This document shows, piece by piece, positions 11,301-22,090 of a stretch of DNA of 64,000 nucleotides. Below the pieces are notes generated by a model. It did not search any database. It had not been told where the DNA came from and was given only the letters and a program-made list of their open reading frames with translations. Both the position numbers and the translations under genes were made by a program. The stretch spans positions 4,159,001-4,223,000 of the forward strand of contig OZ018418.1 of NCBI GenBank assembly GCA_963969595.1. The letters are read 5' to 3'. Every line of letters begins with the position of its first letter. The stretch's first letter is position 1. Source of the stretch: Neckera pumila (lineage: Eukaryota > Streptophyta > Bryopsida > Hypnales > Neckeraceae).

Positions 11301-12295
11301 GCTATGAAACTTACCCACCGTGAATTGGTCCTTCCGGGATGCGTTGCCTTTGCCCTCCCGGTCGAACCGGTACACCTTTCTCCACATCTCCGCCGTCCAC
11401 TTCTTGGGTTTTGCATGGATCGTGGTCGCGGCCTGAGATGGTGCTCCCGAACTCAACTCCGCCACTATTGCTTCACTCCGGAAATCCCACGGTCTGATCA
11501 GGAAGCCGGCGCATCCCATTTGTTCCAAGTCCTCCTTCAGATCCGCCATCTCCTTGTCATCCTTGGGCAATCGCGGCGTCACGTAACGCAGTGAGATGGT
11601 CGCTCCTCCGCTGTGACTTGCGGCCATATCTCCCGTCGATCAAAGAAAACCAGTCTACTGTTGGGTATTGGTACGACTAGTGATCCTCACGGCTCACTCT
11701 CTCTCTCTCCTTTCAGATGGAAGGTATTAACTCTAAGCTCCGGCACCAACAACCTTCTTTCTCTCTCAATGACCTTCCAGCACTCTCGCCTGCAGGCGCA
11801 TCAACTCAACACACCAATACTACCTCTTCAGACCTGAAATCAGTAATCGCCTACGCTGTATAATTCTCCGTCAGGGCAGGAAATCACAAGTGACCAACCT
11901 TTGGACCGATAGGATCTAAAAGAGTCAATCTCAGCAGCCCTTAGTAATTACCCTAATTAAGGCCTTGCCCATTAATCCTACCCGTTTAGGATTCCCGTTA
12001 ACTAATGATTAGAACGTGTCCCTTGTTCCCTAGGGCTAAGTAGGTCACCGTTGGAAGGCAGTGTCCTGTTTCCCCTTTCCTGACCCGATCTAAGCAAAGT
12101 ATAATTCTGGTTCCTAGTTTCCGGTACATTCAATTAGTCTTTACTATAATTCCTGATTAGTCCATTCCCGGTTTCCGGTTCTAAACATTAGACGGTCCAC
12201 AACTATTGAAAAATCAAAAAAATTTACTACTAAGAAGAATATTATTCCTTCATTTATATTTTAATATAGTAAAACTAGATTTTCATGTTCCGACA
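8382..12295 (-). mobile_element. 3.9 kb gag-like retroelement inserted in locus A exon
   Basis: The termini are TGTCGTAGC...GTTCCGACA, flanked by a perfect 5-bp duplication (GGCGT). The only ORF is the 714-codon gag-like gene on the minus strand. Non-coding flanks are about 1.1 kb (8382-9482) and 0.67 kb (11628-12295). I could not see these two flanks as matching LTRs by eye, so the element may be chimeric, recombined, or have diverged LTRs. The end sequence ...TATGCTACGACA (minus strand) resembles ends at 49147 and 38216, marking a shared LTR family. There is no pol gene. Confidence 0.75.
9483..11627 (-). CDS. Intact gag-like protein (714 codons) of a non-autonomous retroelement
   Basis: This is the longest uninterrupted ORF of the gag-like family here, so it may still be translated. 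It starts with ATG at 11627 (MAASHSGG) and ends in TAG at 9483-9485. Residues about 1-190 hold the family core: DLEQMGCAGFLIRPWDF, KWTAEMWRKVYRFD, KFHSPISKKDGFAVTDC, ERPSRVSLTLANTVFGAL, CLFLYHLYNSEEV. An acidic hinge follows (EEESSDEDNEDESDEEEDK), then predicted coiled coils (about 290-460), a Pro/Thr/Glu-rich segment, and a basic C-terminus with acidic runs. There is no zinc knuckle and no protease or RT. It probably forms particles or packages element RNA using enzymes supplied in trans. The family name is uncertain. Confidence 0.75.
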   Translation of the reverse strand: MAASHSGGATISLRYVTPRLPKDDKEMADLKEDLEQMGCAGFLIRPWDFRSEAIVAELSSGAPSQAATTIHAKPKKWTAEMWRKVYRFDREGKGNASRKDQFTVGKFHSPISKKDGFAVTDCVIERERRLLQYVLAILNMERPSRVSLTLANTVFGALSRDRKVDWGLVIQDQVLKMVNNVEKAKPSAICLFLYHLYNSEEVMTKEEEVEYEAAAALVEFEVPDLDQETGNEEESSDEDNEDESDEEEDKSEAEDKGEETRGKDPVEREQTKDTDPVWGEEPLDRITRDLSDFRKRYAVVQGAMQAICQTVGVDHLAQALTRVIRLNREKEKNENKEELVKFSGQVAALKQELRQKTEEVELERTFSKQTKDTLSRIREFITHPSEVVNKANLFDQQVMTEGRQLHQKLLLAMITYHKKMESTLEQLREVMREVNPHSVPTPRPEPDQEPVQQSAAEDTGKGETSHEQPALPVPEEHQETKTSQEQQTKVESTKVPDPIPEDDNLEITKVTAPDPAKAQGPETGPGGSTPEEGTKTKNISSLSPSKSSPKTPGKKVQFGETEKMTTLMQSVVKTEAGAGRGTSSGSPSKGMIRKPVGGEATPQSKVARPAPVPQKRKVPEPPSAKKKFIRAQEEEEEEEDSDDEEEESESDEDSEPYSDPDEALAETRATEAKAAREKAKVRSKQMARQQTGEKPVARKVPAKAGFSPIKKTRK

Positions 12296-12862
12296 GGCGT
12301 TGAGAAGGAAATCCCACGACGCGAAGGTGAAGAGGTTCTTGCGCTTCCAAGCCCTCCAAACATTGTCAATGACGTCGTCGTGCTTGTCCTTGCACTTTAA
12401 GTTCTTGTCGCTGACCATGGGCTCATCTAGGATGACCTTCTTGCGCTTCCTGCGCTCCACCCAGTCCTGCCCACTTGAACAGTCCACCTTCAAGTGAGGA
12501 ACCTTGTGGACGGTAAGTTTCGGCCACGACAACTCTCGCCCGGGTGTGCGCCCAAGTAAATGAACAACGTATTCCTTGAGGTCTTTATCTGTGAAATGCC
12601 CCAGGTGCTTGAAGAACTCCCGCTTCAAAATGAAGCTCCTCGGCTTGAATGTATCGGACTTCTTGTGCGGTTCCATCGTGACGGGATCGAGGAGCTCTCC
12701 GGCCAGATGATTCGTGATGAACTCGTCCCACATACGGTACACGCCGTCCGCCAAGGTTATTATTTGGACTTCGTTGTTGACGTCCGAGGATTTCTTCACC
12801 TGACTGCCGTCCTTTTCTGGGTTGATGCTCTGGAAGCGGATTATGATAGCATCGATGAATTT
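12296..12862 (-). pseudogene. Locus A, middle exon, 5' part
   Basis: Follows acceptor GATGCAG (12863-12867). It encodes KFIDAIIIRFQSINPEKDG..., LKREFFKHLGHFTDKDLKEY and VIDNVWRAWKRKNLFTFASW, and ends at FLLNA where the retroelement is inserted. The same order is seen in locus B (LQNDFKPLYGLWKEDINYLA at about 53450, then MWTSFFNAHAGAAVEEV). The domain is unknown. GGCGT at 12296-12300 is the right copy of the target duplication. Confidence 0.65.
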
Positions 12863-13065
12863 CTGCATCCACCGGCAATTGTACTCAACATCGTTAGAAA
12901 GGGCATATTGATGGAATGTTACATTTATCTTCGAGCCGAGGATAATGAGGTGGGGTTCATCATCAGGGTAATCGATCCTGGCATTGAAGACACAGCATTC
13001 TAGGCAATAACTACGAGCAAATGAGGTGTAAACAAATTATCCTCGATCCGATGATGATCATGTGG
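12863..13065 (-). other. Locus A intron with palindromes
   Basis: Probable intron ending at GCCGGTGGATGCAG (minus strand). It contains a TTATCTTCGA-family palindrome at 12924-12946 and a degenerate one at 13036-13058. The exact donor is unclear: candidate GT dinucleotides lie around 13070-13085, near the end of the EDVYKM coding stretch. Confidence 0.5.
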
Positions 13066-14547
13066 TCACAGTCTCATCTTGTACACATCTTCGGCAAATT
13101 CAGCCCTATTATTACGGATCGCAACCTCGCCCTTAATATATGTTGGCCTCCTGTATGATATCCAGATTTCTCTGCACACTGAGATCTGGTTTCCCCATGT
13201 CGGCTGGCTGTGGACGATGTGGTTTGTTGCGTTGTGCCACCGTGATATCTCGGTCAGCTGGGCTGGATCTCTGCTCCAGACGATTCTTGCACTCCACGTC
13301 TGCAACTCGACCTTTCTTGATTGTACTACGCCTCCATCTTGCAGCATTTTGGCGGCAGTGATGCTGTGCTGGCCATTGATGATGAAGAAGTTCCCAGCTT
13401 TGATGGCATTCCAGTCTTTAGGTCGCTCCTTCAGGAGTTTCCTGGTTTCGTCCATGGGTGTCAAGCATATCGTCTGCTGCTCCCTCATGTCGGGCATGGC
13501 TATCAGCTCTTTCCGCTTGTCATCCACCACCGTTGCCTCCAGCTTCCTGATGACGTACTTCGGACGGGGCAGGAAGCACTGTTTGATATTGACTTGGAAT
13601 ACTTGCTCGTCGAACAGGAAGCATTTGGCGTGTTTCTCCTTGAAGTTCTTCTGATACTTCGCCGCAATTTTGTAGTCAAGGATTTTTACAAGCTCTCCCT
13701 TTGGTGTGGGTGCAACGTTGGTGAGAGCAGATCCAGAACTCCCTGCAGCTGTGGGTCGCTGTTCTGCTGCTTTCTTCCGACGCTTGCCGCTTGTTTCCCC
13801 TCCTTCAGGTTCCGCGGACTTCCTCTTCTGAGGTTCAGATCTCGCGCTTCCTCTTCCGCTGCCTCTACTTGCGCCTTGACTGGTCCCTCTACTTCCTCCC
13901 TGGCTGCCACCACGGGTTCCTCCTCGACCGCCGCGCTGGCTCCCCGACCTTCCACGCGCGCCTGACCCCGATAAGGATTCAATCATTCCCGGCCGAATAC
14001 GGGACCATCGTTGTGCTTGCTTCAGAGGCTCTCAGAAAATTAAGTTCAGGGTCCGAGACGTTATGACGGCGTCATGTTTCCCCCACGGACCAAACGCCAT
14101 GCGTATGTCTTGCGCTATGTCTTCCTTACTGATGGCGTTGAGTTCGAGTAGAAGGGCTTCCATGTCAAACTGACCACACTCGTCCTCCTCGTGCATGACA
14201 ATCGAGTGACTGTGTTTAATTTCTTCACCGTTATCGTGGAGCGCGTGCAGTGTGAGAACAGTATACTTTGTTTGGTGGTTTTCGATTAGGGTGACCTTCT
14301 CATTGAGGTTCCAGTTCAAGAACTGCTCGGTTCCCTTCACGCGGTGCCGCAGGTATATGTACTCCTTGGATGGATTCACACCAAACGTCCAGGCTTCCAC
14401 CACCGGCTTGAATTGCCATAGCTTTCCGTAGATTCCTTTGTAGTGGACGATGAATGGTTCGTCCTTGATCCATTTGTTTAATGGCTCCAGGAATGGAAGT
14501 GTTGACGAGTAGTTGTAGTCTGAACCGTCTGCCATTATGCTTCTTTC
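13066..14547 (-). pseudogene. Locus A, first coding exon: N-terminal domain, RGG/basic linker, ParB/Srx-like motif
   Basis: The acceptor CCCGCTGCAG precedes ATG 14535 (MADGSDYNYSSTLPFLEPLN). The N-terminal about 165 residues match locus B (TKYTVLTLHALHDNG against LDDYTVLLVIVEKVS). A TGA at 14032-14034, probably a decayed CGA, is followed in the same frame by an RGG/GSRG-rich linker with a KRRKK basic patch (nuclear-targeting-like). Next comes a domain containing GNFFIINGQHSITAAKML, RIVWSRDPAQLTEIS and NHIVHSQPTWGNQIS. The I-N-G-Q-H-S motif, then a strand-helix pattern and an Asn-rich helix, resembles ParB/sulfiredoxin-like (DGQHR) domains. That assignment is inferred from motif pattern only. 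Apart from the one TGA the exon is open. Confidence 0.65.
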
Positions 14548-14897
14548 CTGCAGCGGGTCATGTGGATCATTAGTCTTTGTACATTGATGTCTATCTTCGA
14601 CTCGAGGATAATGGATAGGGGATCTGCATTCTAAGTTGGTTAAGAGTGTATGTGTATGACGATTGTTTTGACTGACGCGGTCGTTGTTGGGGTCATCTAA
14701 GTTATATTCGCATCGAAGATGGTTTGGATTCTTAGATTTATATGGTTTTAGTTGTTTAGGATTCTTGATGCCTCAGCCGTGGCGGTTGTGATTCATGTTA
14801 TTCTGGTTGCTAGGTTCTTTTTTATTGGGATTTGCTTGAGTGTTGTTTAATTTTTTTTCTGATCATTTATTTGATCTCTTGTATTTGGACTGTTGCT

Positions 14898-15118
14898 CCA
14901 CGCAAGGAGACAGAACTTGAGGTTTATCCTCGGGTCAAAGATAATCCAGAGGTTATGTCCCTTACATTTCCACCATGCGCTCGCCCAACAGCTCCATTTA
15001 TCCTCGGGTCGAAGATAAATGGAGCTGTTGGGTGAGCGCATGGTGGAAATGCAAGGGACATAACCTCTGGGTTATCTTCAACCCGAGGATAAACCTCAAG
15101 TTCTGTCTCCTTACGTGG
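14898..15118. repeat. Long near-perfect inverted repeat (about 220 bp)
   Basis: The left arm begins CACGCAAGGAGACAGAACTT, and the right arm ends AAGTTCTGTCTCCTTACGTG. The arms meet around 15008 at the palindrome TTTATCCTCGGGTCGAAGAT. Three palindromes lie within it: one at the centre and one in each arm. Confidence 0.85.
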
Positions 15119-15120
15119 TG

Positions 15121-15195
15121 GCAATGCGCTCACCCAGTAGCTTCATTTGTCCTCGGCTCGAAGATAAATGGAGCTGTTGGGCGAGCACATTGCCA
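15121..15195. repeat. Third inverted repeat centred at about 15158
   Basis: The arms GGCAATGCGCTCACCCAGTA and TGTTGGGCGAGCACATTGCC flank the palindrome near 15146-15168. It sits between the two longer inverted repeats and shares their arm sequence. Confidence 0.75.
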
Positions 15196-15196
15196 T

Positions 15197-15394
15197 CACG
15201 CAAGGAGACAGAACTTGAGGTTTATCCTCGGGTCGAAGATAACCCAGAGGTTATGTCCCTTGCATATCGGCAATATGCCCGTCCAGCAGATCCATTTATC
15301 TTCGGTCTGAGGATAAATGGCTCTGCCGGGCAGGCATATTGCCGATATGCAAGGGACATAACCTCTGGGTTATCTTCGACCCGAGGATAAACCT
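15197..15394. repeat. Long inverted repeat (about 180-200 bp)
   Basis: The arms GGTTTATCCTCGGGTCGAAG and CTTCGACCCGAGGATAAACC surround a centre near 15306 (TTTATCTTCGGTCTGAGGAT). The outer part repeats the arm of the 14898-15118 inverted repeat (CACGCAAGGAGACAGAACTT). Confidence 0.8.
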
Positions 15395-15395
15395 G

Positions 15396-18300
15396 AGGGC
15401 TGGGCGAGCACATTGCTAAACAATTCTACCCTAAACCCTAATGTCGACCTTCAGCACGTGGACAGAGAGTGTGAACTTTCACACATGTTGTGAATTCCAG
15501 AATTTTGGGGTGGAAAAGCAATGCAATTTCAATAGAATTACTAACCTGGTATGACAAGTAGGTGCACTGTGGCTGAAGCTTCCGAATCCAAATTGTGAAA
15601 ATTTACACAACAAACAGTCATTGGTGACTGTGAATGCTTCCTACAAGTTAAATACACTGAATGTAGCATCATGTGAATGGAAACTAGCCTAGCTAGAAAA
15701 TCAGAAAAGGCTAGCATTAAAAACATGAATCATAGCAAATTGACATTGAATGTAGCATCATGTGAATTGCAACTAGCCTAGCAATAAAATCAAAAAAGAC
15801 TAGCACTAAAAACATGAATCACAGCAAATTAGTATCACAAATTGAAGAGATTCCATTGCGTCCTAAACCCCAAATCCAAAATCCAGCAGGTGCACCCCTA
15901 CTGGGAAGCCAAACCCTGAACCCTACAAACTTAAAAAACAGTCTAAAGGTACAACGATCCCGCACACCAAAACAGCTCCAAAAAATTAACACAACCAGCA
16001 ATCGTCTCCAAGGCAACAGAAAGCCAACTTACACAAACATGGAGGTACTAGAAGCAACGGATCACATTACGCACAACAATCATCACAGGGACTGCGGATT
16101 GCGATTACTATACAGCATTAGGTCAAAACCAATAGCAGGAGACACAATGCAGGAAATTCATAAAACGAGCTTTCACGCAACTAAAATTTCTTCTTCTTGC
16201 AGAATCCCAAGAAACCCAATTCTTGAACGAAGACAATTCAGCAATGCAAGTTGAAAGCAAGCTTCAACAAAAGTTCAAGTGTTTCAAGCCAAGCTTGTAA
16301 AATTTTGAACATCGAACTTCACGATGAGCTTCAAATTAAAATTACACGACGAAGTTGCGGAAAAGCTTACAGTAGTATACGTAGGAGCAAGCTGAATAGA
16401 AAGTGGTGAGGCCACAAAATCAAAAACGACTTTGAAGAAGAACACTGATGCTCCACCGCAGCAAACTGCTCTCCCGCGACAAACTGCTAGCCTGTGAGGC
16501 CACAAAATCAACAACGACAAACACTGATGCTCTACCACGACCCAAAAATCAGGAAGAAGAATATCGTTGCTCCTCCGCAAAAAGAACAGAACAATTGAAG
16601 AGAAGAAAAGGTGGGAATGAGACAAAGAAAACGCGCTTCTCGGGGAAGCAACAGCGACAACAACAACAAAATCTTCAGCACGCTCCTGGAAACGAAGGAG
16701 AAGAATGACGAATGCTGCTTCTCCAGCTGCGAGATGACTTCCCAAGCCTGCGCCGAGCCGCCAGTCCTGGTTTGGTAAGCCCCCAACCCTATGGTTTGGT
16801 TCCTAGTCTGCATTGTGTTTTTCTTTGTTTGTTTGTTTGTTTTCTTTGTTTGTTTGTTTATTTTGTGAGAAATATTGTAGTTTGTATGTCCTTTGTTTTG
16901 GTTCTCATTGAGCTCTTCGTTTACCTTTTTTGAAGACTAATGTACAAACATTATTCTATAGCAATTAATCCCTAAAAGACCAAGGAAGTGTCCAAATTTA
17001 CAAAATTGTAAAGATCTATTTTAGAATGCTACTTACAATATTATTTTGACCCCTAAAGGACCAAACGTTGTTTTCTGGCAATATAGGAGATTCGAGTAGC
17101 TTATTGCAAACAAAATTATTTTTATCATTTGAAAATTTCAAACAATATGTGCCTAAGGAGTACCTTCATAGGCCAACAATTTTCAAAACTTCTGACTAAT
17201 ATATGGTTAAAAGTTATTAGATGATATATCATTTTCTATGGTTGGAAGGCAACTCTTTTTTTTCTTTTAAATCTCTTCTAAAGAAAATATATATTTGAAA
17301 TTGCTTTTGTATTAGATGCAAAAAGTAGAAGCACAGGATGTATATTGGGTTTTTTTAATCATTATTTACAATTGTTCGGATGGATTAACATTGTTCATTT
17401 CCATAATTAAATTATTGACAATTGAATGTTTTTAAATATTTTCTATTTCTTCCTACAATCTATTTTTACCCTAAACGTTATATAATTGAAAATGATTTGA
17501 ATTTGTTCAAGAATACGTCCTATACTTGCTTTCAAGAATAAATCCAAGGAGTTCCTACCACAATGAACATTGTTTCATTTAAATGTTTCATTAGAAAGTG
17601 CAGCTGTCTCATTTTCCATAAGGCCAAAAACCGGATTTCTGTCAGTTCATATGAAAATGTCTAACTTGCAATCTAAAAGGTGGAAAATTTAAATCTTTGC
17701 TACATCTTTTTAAACAAGCTTACTCAAAGATCCAAAGGTTACCTTTTTTCAAAAGTGTTTTTGCTTTAAAATGTACTTGTACTAAAAATGGTAGATTTTG
17801 AGCATTTCTGATGAAAATTAATCATGAGCTCCAACCTTTAGGGGTGAAAAATGACTGAAACAAAACTTGTACACAAAGATCACATCCGTACTTATGGTTT
17901 GGTCAGCAAATACATGAATTCATCAATATTTTTCTATAAAATAGACAACCAAAAAATAAAATTAATTCTCAAATTCATACTAGATAGAATATTTTTGATT
18001 TTTTACAAGATTGTTTTTCCCAATATCTTTTGAACTACAGAATATTTGCAAAGCAAATTTTTGTAATCCATATCGAAAAAGTGTTAAAGAATTATAATAA
18101 GAATCTCAAAACATTATTGATGAATGAAAACATTGCAGTTTTTTGAGCTTGGGTTGTGGTTGTGTTAATTAATTGTTAAATATTTGCATTCATGGTCCTT
18201 TCGGGGTCAAACCAAGAGTGAAAATGTTATAGAATTCCAATGGGAATTTTTTATGAATTTCAAAATACAAAAAAAGGACTAAACTTGGTTGTTTATTAAA

Positions 18301-20850
18301 AAATAACCTAAAACGTGTCTAGCACATATTTGCGCTTTGCACATATTGGTGCACCGTGTTTATTTAATTTCTAATGAAAAAACTTGCACTATAGTAAGGC
18401 ACTCATTGCATCAAAATATACAAAATATTGTAATTAGATCTATATATTTACAATTTTATTAGATTCCCAGCACAAATTGTAGGCGCTTGTCAATTACAAA
18501 TGTTCATTTCATTTGCTACTTCTAATTATTTATTGGAACTGTAAAATCTATAAAAAAAAAGTGTAATTACACGAAATTGGAAAATTATTATAATTTCTAC
18601 CTTGGTGCCATGAGTGTAGTCGTGGAATTGAAAAATGCCAATTACAAGGGTTGTAACGTTGTAATAATCAATTTGCACCTAGTATTTTAGTAATTTTTCA
18701 AAAATAATAAACATTAAGTTTCATGATAGAGGTTTTGGTTTATTTGAAATGAGAGATGTCTGATTTCATTTTACAATACAGATTCCTTAACTATCCTCAA
18801 ACAAAAAGCGTCATGAATGTCATCAATCTCATTAATTAAATTTAAAATGATTTTAAGGTTTCCACACTTTATAAATGAAATTCACTTATATTGTAGAACT
18901 TCGACCAGCTTGTCCTTTCTAGAATGAAATTCAGAAGATAAATATTTGCATTTTTGTCCTGCCGTACACTTGGATGAAATTGGTTACAAATTAATTCAAA
19001 ATACCATTATATATGGCATGTAATGCAGTTTCCAATATTTAGAATATGCCATAATTGACATTTCTACTAACTTTCTACAAATTGAACGCCCTCAAAACTT
19101 TTGCAATCGACTTTCTAATCATGAATTAAATAAAATCTTATGAAGTATATAAAAATGTAAAAAATATGAAACTATAGATTTTAAAATAATTTCAAATTTA
19201 TGTTTATGGAAAAACGATTTACTCATAACTGGAGAATGATCCAAAATAACTAATTTATAAAGAAATATGTAGTTGTTGAACTAAAAGAAAGCCAACTCCA
19301 AGGATGGAAATTTTATAAAAAACAATCTACAATCAATTTTTTTATTTTTTTTGGACATATTAAAAATTAAGGTCAATGGAAAACATTCAAAAAATATTCT
19401 CTAGTGAATTTTCTCATGAGTTTCATCTTAATATTAGTAAAAATGGAATGATTTAGAAATTTTTACTTTTATGTATTAGATGGATGAACTCAATTCAGTA
19501 TTTTAATTTCATTTCTTGGATTATTAGGGTACTCAATCTCTTTGGATTCTACTTGAAATCATTTCTAAATTGTTGATATTTTGGTACTTCATAAAATGCT
19601 TTATTGCATATATTATTAAGTTAGAGCTTTGTAATGATCAATGATCATACCAATGTATAGAATAGTCATTAATTTACAGACTTTACCTTTTATTTTACAA
19701 ACTTCTCTTTTAGTAAGATATATAATAATTGAAACTAGAATTGGATGAAATTTCTCACATTTATTAGGAATTAAATCATTTTTTGTTAAAGCTGTAGTTT
19801 AGGGTTCACTGAAAACTCTTACCCAGAACTTAGAATTGTATCTTTATCCATTGAAGTCTGTGAGTTTTGTTTTGTTTTAAAATTTCTTCTAAGCATTTTC
19901 AACAGTTATTTAAGTTTATAAAACATTTGAGATAAAATTCCAAAAACTATTGTGCATGGTTTATCTTTAATTTGTTTTACTGTAGTTTGTTATCTTTGTA
20001 TTGTAGTGTGCATGAATAATAATAATTGAGTAGGTAAAATAAGAACTTGTTTTAGCTTGGACCCAATGAGAAACAAAAGTTCTAAAAACATATTATTGAA
20101 GACCTAGAGTTTGCATAGCATCAAAATTCTCAAATAAACATTTGCATTTATATATTTCTATATTGTAAGATTCTTATTATTATTTTACATAGGATCTTTT
20201 AGTACCAAGCAAGCACTCCTAAAATTTTTTGGCTCCTAAACTTTGTATTTTGAAGGTCAACGTAAAAAAACTAGTTCTATATCAATGATGCCAACGCTTA
20301 TTTTGAGGCTCTCATATTTTTTCAATAAATTGAACCAGCAGCCAACATTTTGATAAGTTGAATTACATTTCTCTAAAGTGTAACCATAGTACTTCTAAGG
20401 GGATATGTTAGAAATCACATAGGCAAAATAAAAGGACAATATCATTTAAGAATTGAAAGATTATAATGCTTGATCATGCGTGTGATCAAACTATAAAAAA
20501 ATTTTAGCTCTCTTTTTGCTTGCCAAATGAAAAATAATTTAAACCAATAAAATATGAGTTTCAATTTATAACATCCCCAGTGAATTTATAACATTCCTAA
20601 ATCTACTATTATTACAATTGCTCTATATTAATTTTTAGTGTGATTGTCTCTACAAAATCTCTTGTATGTGAGATTCAATTCCAAGAGCCTTTGAGAATAT
20701 GAAAATTCAAGAAAGAAATGGGCACCTTCGTACAAGATTTTAAAAAGAAATATTGCAACCTTGCACCTTGCAAGATCTTGAAGATGTCAATATGATTTTA
20801 TAGAACGAGTTAGCGAATATACAGAAGAACAACCCAAAAGCAATAGTCAA
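15396..20850. other. AT-rich spacer between divergent locus A genes, no gene seen
   Basis: No supported coding region. It contains a direct duplication of about 90 bp (15658-15748 and 15749-15833, both with GAATGTAGCATCATGTGAAT). A GC-richer leader-like stretch at about 16240-16790 holds repeated CACAAAATCAA blocks and could be the 5' untranslated or promoter region of the minus-strand gene. A GTTT microsatellite-like run lies at 16816-16862. The rest is featureless AT-rich DNA. Confidence 0.5.
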
Positions 20851-21130
20851 CAAAATTAGAATGTATTTCTTCTTCTAGTGTAATCTGGAATTGTAGAATA
20901 CCACACCTAATACCTTGAACCCTAAACCCTTCAAACCCTAAACCCTTCAAACCCTAAACCCTAAATCCTATAAGTTGATTCCTCCCACAAAAGAACAATC
21001 CAAAAGCAATAGTCAACTAAGTTAGAATCTATTTCTTCTAGTAAATTCAGGAATTGTAGAATACCACACCTAATACCTTGAACCCTAAACCCTAAACCCT
21101 AAACCCTTAACCCTAGACCCTACAAGTTGA
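20850..21130. repeat. Duplicated block with telomere-type CCCTAAA tracts
   Basis: Two direct copies of about 135 bp (from about 20850 and about 20990) each carry CCAAAAGCAATAGTCAAC, then GAATACCACACCTAATACCT, then short CCCTAAA runs (20925-20965 and 21082-21120). These are interstitial plant-type telomere repeats, not a chromosome end. Confidence 0.7.
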
Positions 21131-21379
21131 TTCCCCCCACTATATAATATACTGAATTAAAAAAATAGCATTCTATGTACATTAGTGGCATGATGACAAA
21201 TTCGTGCTGCCACTTGTCACAAACACAAACTGCAATCCAATGTTAGAAAAGAAAAAAGCTAACGAAAATGGTCGAAGGCAGGTGGGACGAACAACTCATG
21301 AATTGGACAAATGTCAAATCAGAGAAGAAGCCAAATCGCCAATAAATGAAGCTGACAGTGTGTTCGAGAATTTGGCAGC

Positions 21380-22060
21380 CGGAATTGTTGTAAAGTGATA
21401 TTCCCCCTATTTATCTCTCCGATTTGTGTAAAGCAAATTCCACCTTGTCTACAAAAAAGCGGCGGAATGGACGATGCTCTAATATTAAAGAAAAAGCACA
21501 TTGTCAACGTCGCCGCTTACCTTTTTATGGAGGTTTCCAATGTCAGCGCACCCCAAAACTGAGGAGGTTCTTCCCCCCGATGAGCGAAAAGTGTTCAACG
21601 GTTCGAAATCCAGAAATTCCCACCGTTATTTTCCCGCCATGCCAACATCGTCTCTCTCTCTCCGCAAGCCCCACATTTCCTCACTGCAGTCCTCCTTCAT
21701 TCTCTTCTTCCATCGCCATTGCAAGCATCGCTTCGGCACATACTTTCAGTTTGTACTTCGCGATTTCAGTTATTCTGTGCGAAAGCACTATCATCAGCGG
21801 TCCTCAGTTTCGCACTCATTCACATAAGGTCATTGTTTTGCTTGTTGTTCATTTTCCTCTGTTTCATGCCGAGTACTTGCGACCGAAAGTACTCTGATTT
21901 CATAGGACAGTACTTCCATTCAGCCATTCCACGTCCCTGGTTTCGATCAGATTGTCTTCAGGGCTGATTTTTGAGAGGGTGAAATTCTCGATTGCAACGC
22001 TTGTTTCTAAACAGATATTAGCTTACCGAAATGTACACCGTAAACATCGGAAGTGGAGGT
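21380..22060 (+). promoter_or_regulatory. Putative promoter and leader of the transposase-like gene
   Basis: A GC-richer island in AT-rich DNA, with a TATA-like CCCCTATTTATCTC near 21402 and pyrimidine-rich TCTCTCTCTC at 21652. It precedes the palindrome array and the ORF at 22942. A splice acceptor (ATGTACAG at 22933-22940) just before the ORF suggests that the array lies in a 5' intron. Inferred from composition and position only. Confidence 0.3.
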
Positions 22061-22090
22061 TGTCTTCACTCTCAATGACATGAAGAAGGG

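Larger units (their letters stand above)
14590..15395. repeat. Locus A palindrome array, upstream of the minus-strand gene
   Basis: At least eight copies of the family with 10-nt arm TTATCTTCGA (or TTATCCTCGG) and its complement around one or two centre bases. Copies lie at about 14590, 14701 (weak), 14922, 15000, 15070, 15146, 15220, 15296 and 15371. The array lies directly before the acceptor of the first coding exon, so it is in a 5' intron or the promoter. From 14898 on, the palindromes are centres of much longer inverted repeats. Confidence 0.85.

Noticed and set aside
15814..16254. 146-codon ORF in the spacer
   Set aside because: Composition is that of translated AT-rich repeat; no domain or paralogue; it overlaps a duplicated non-coding block.
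20925..21120. True telomere
   Set aside because: Short, degenerate, internal tracts carried on a duplicated block with sequence continuing on both sides.
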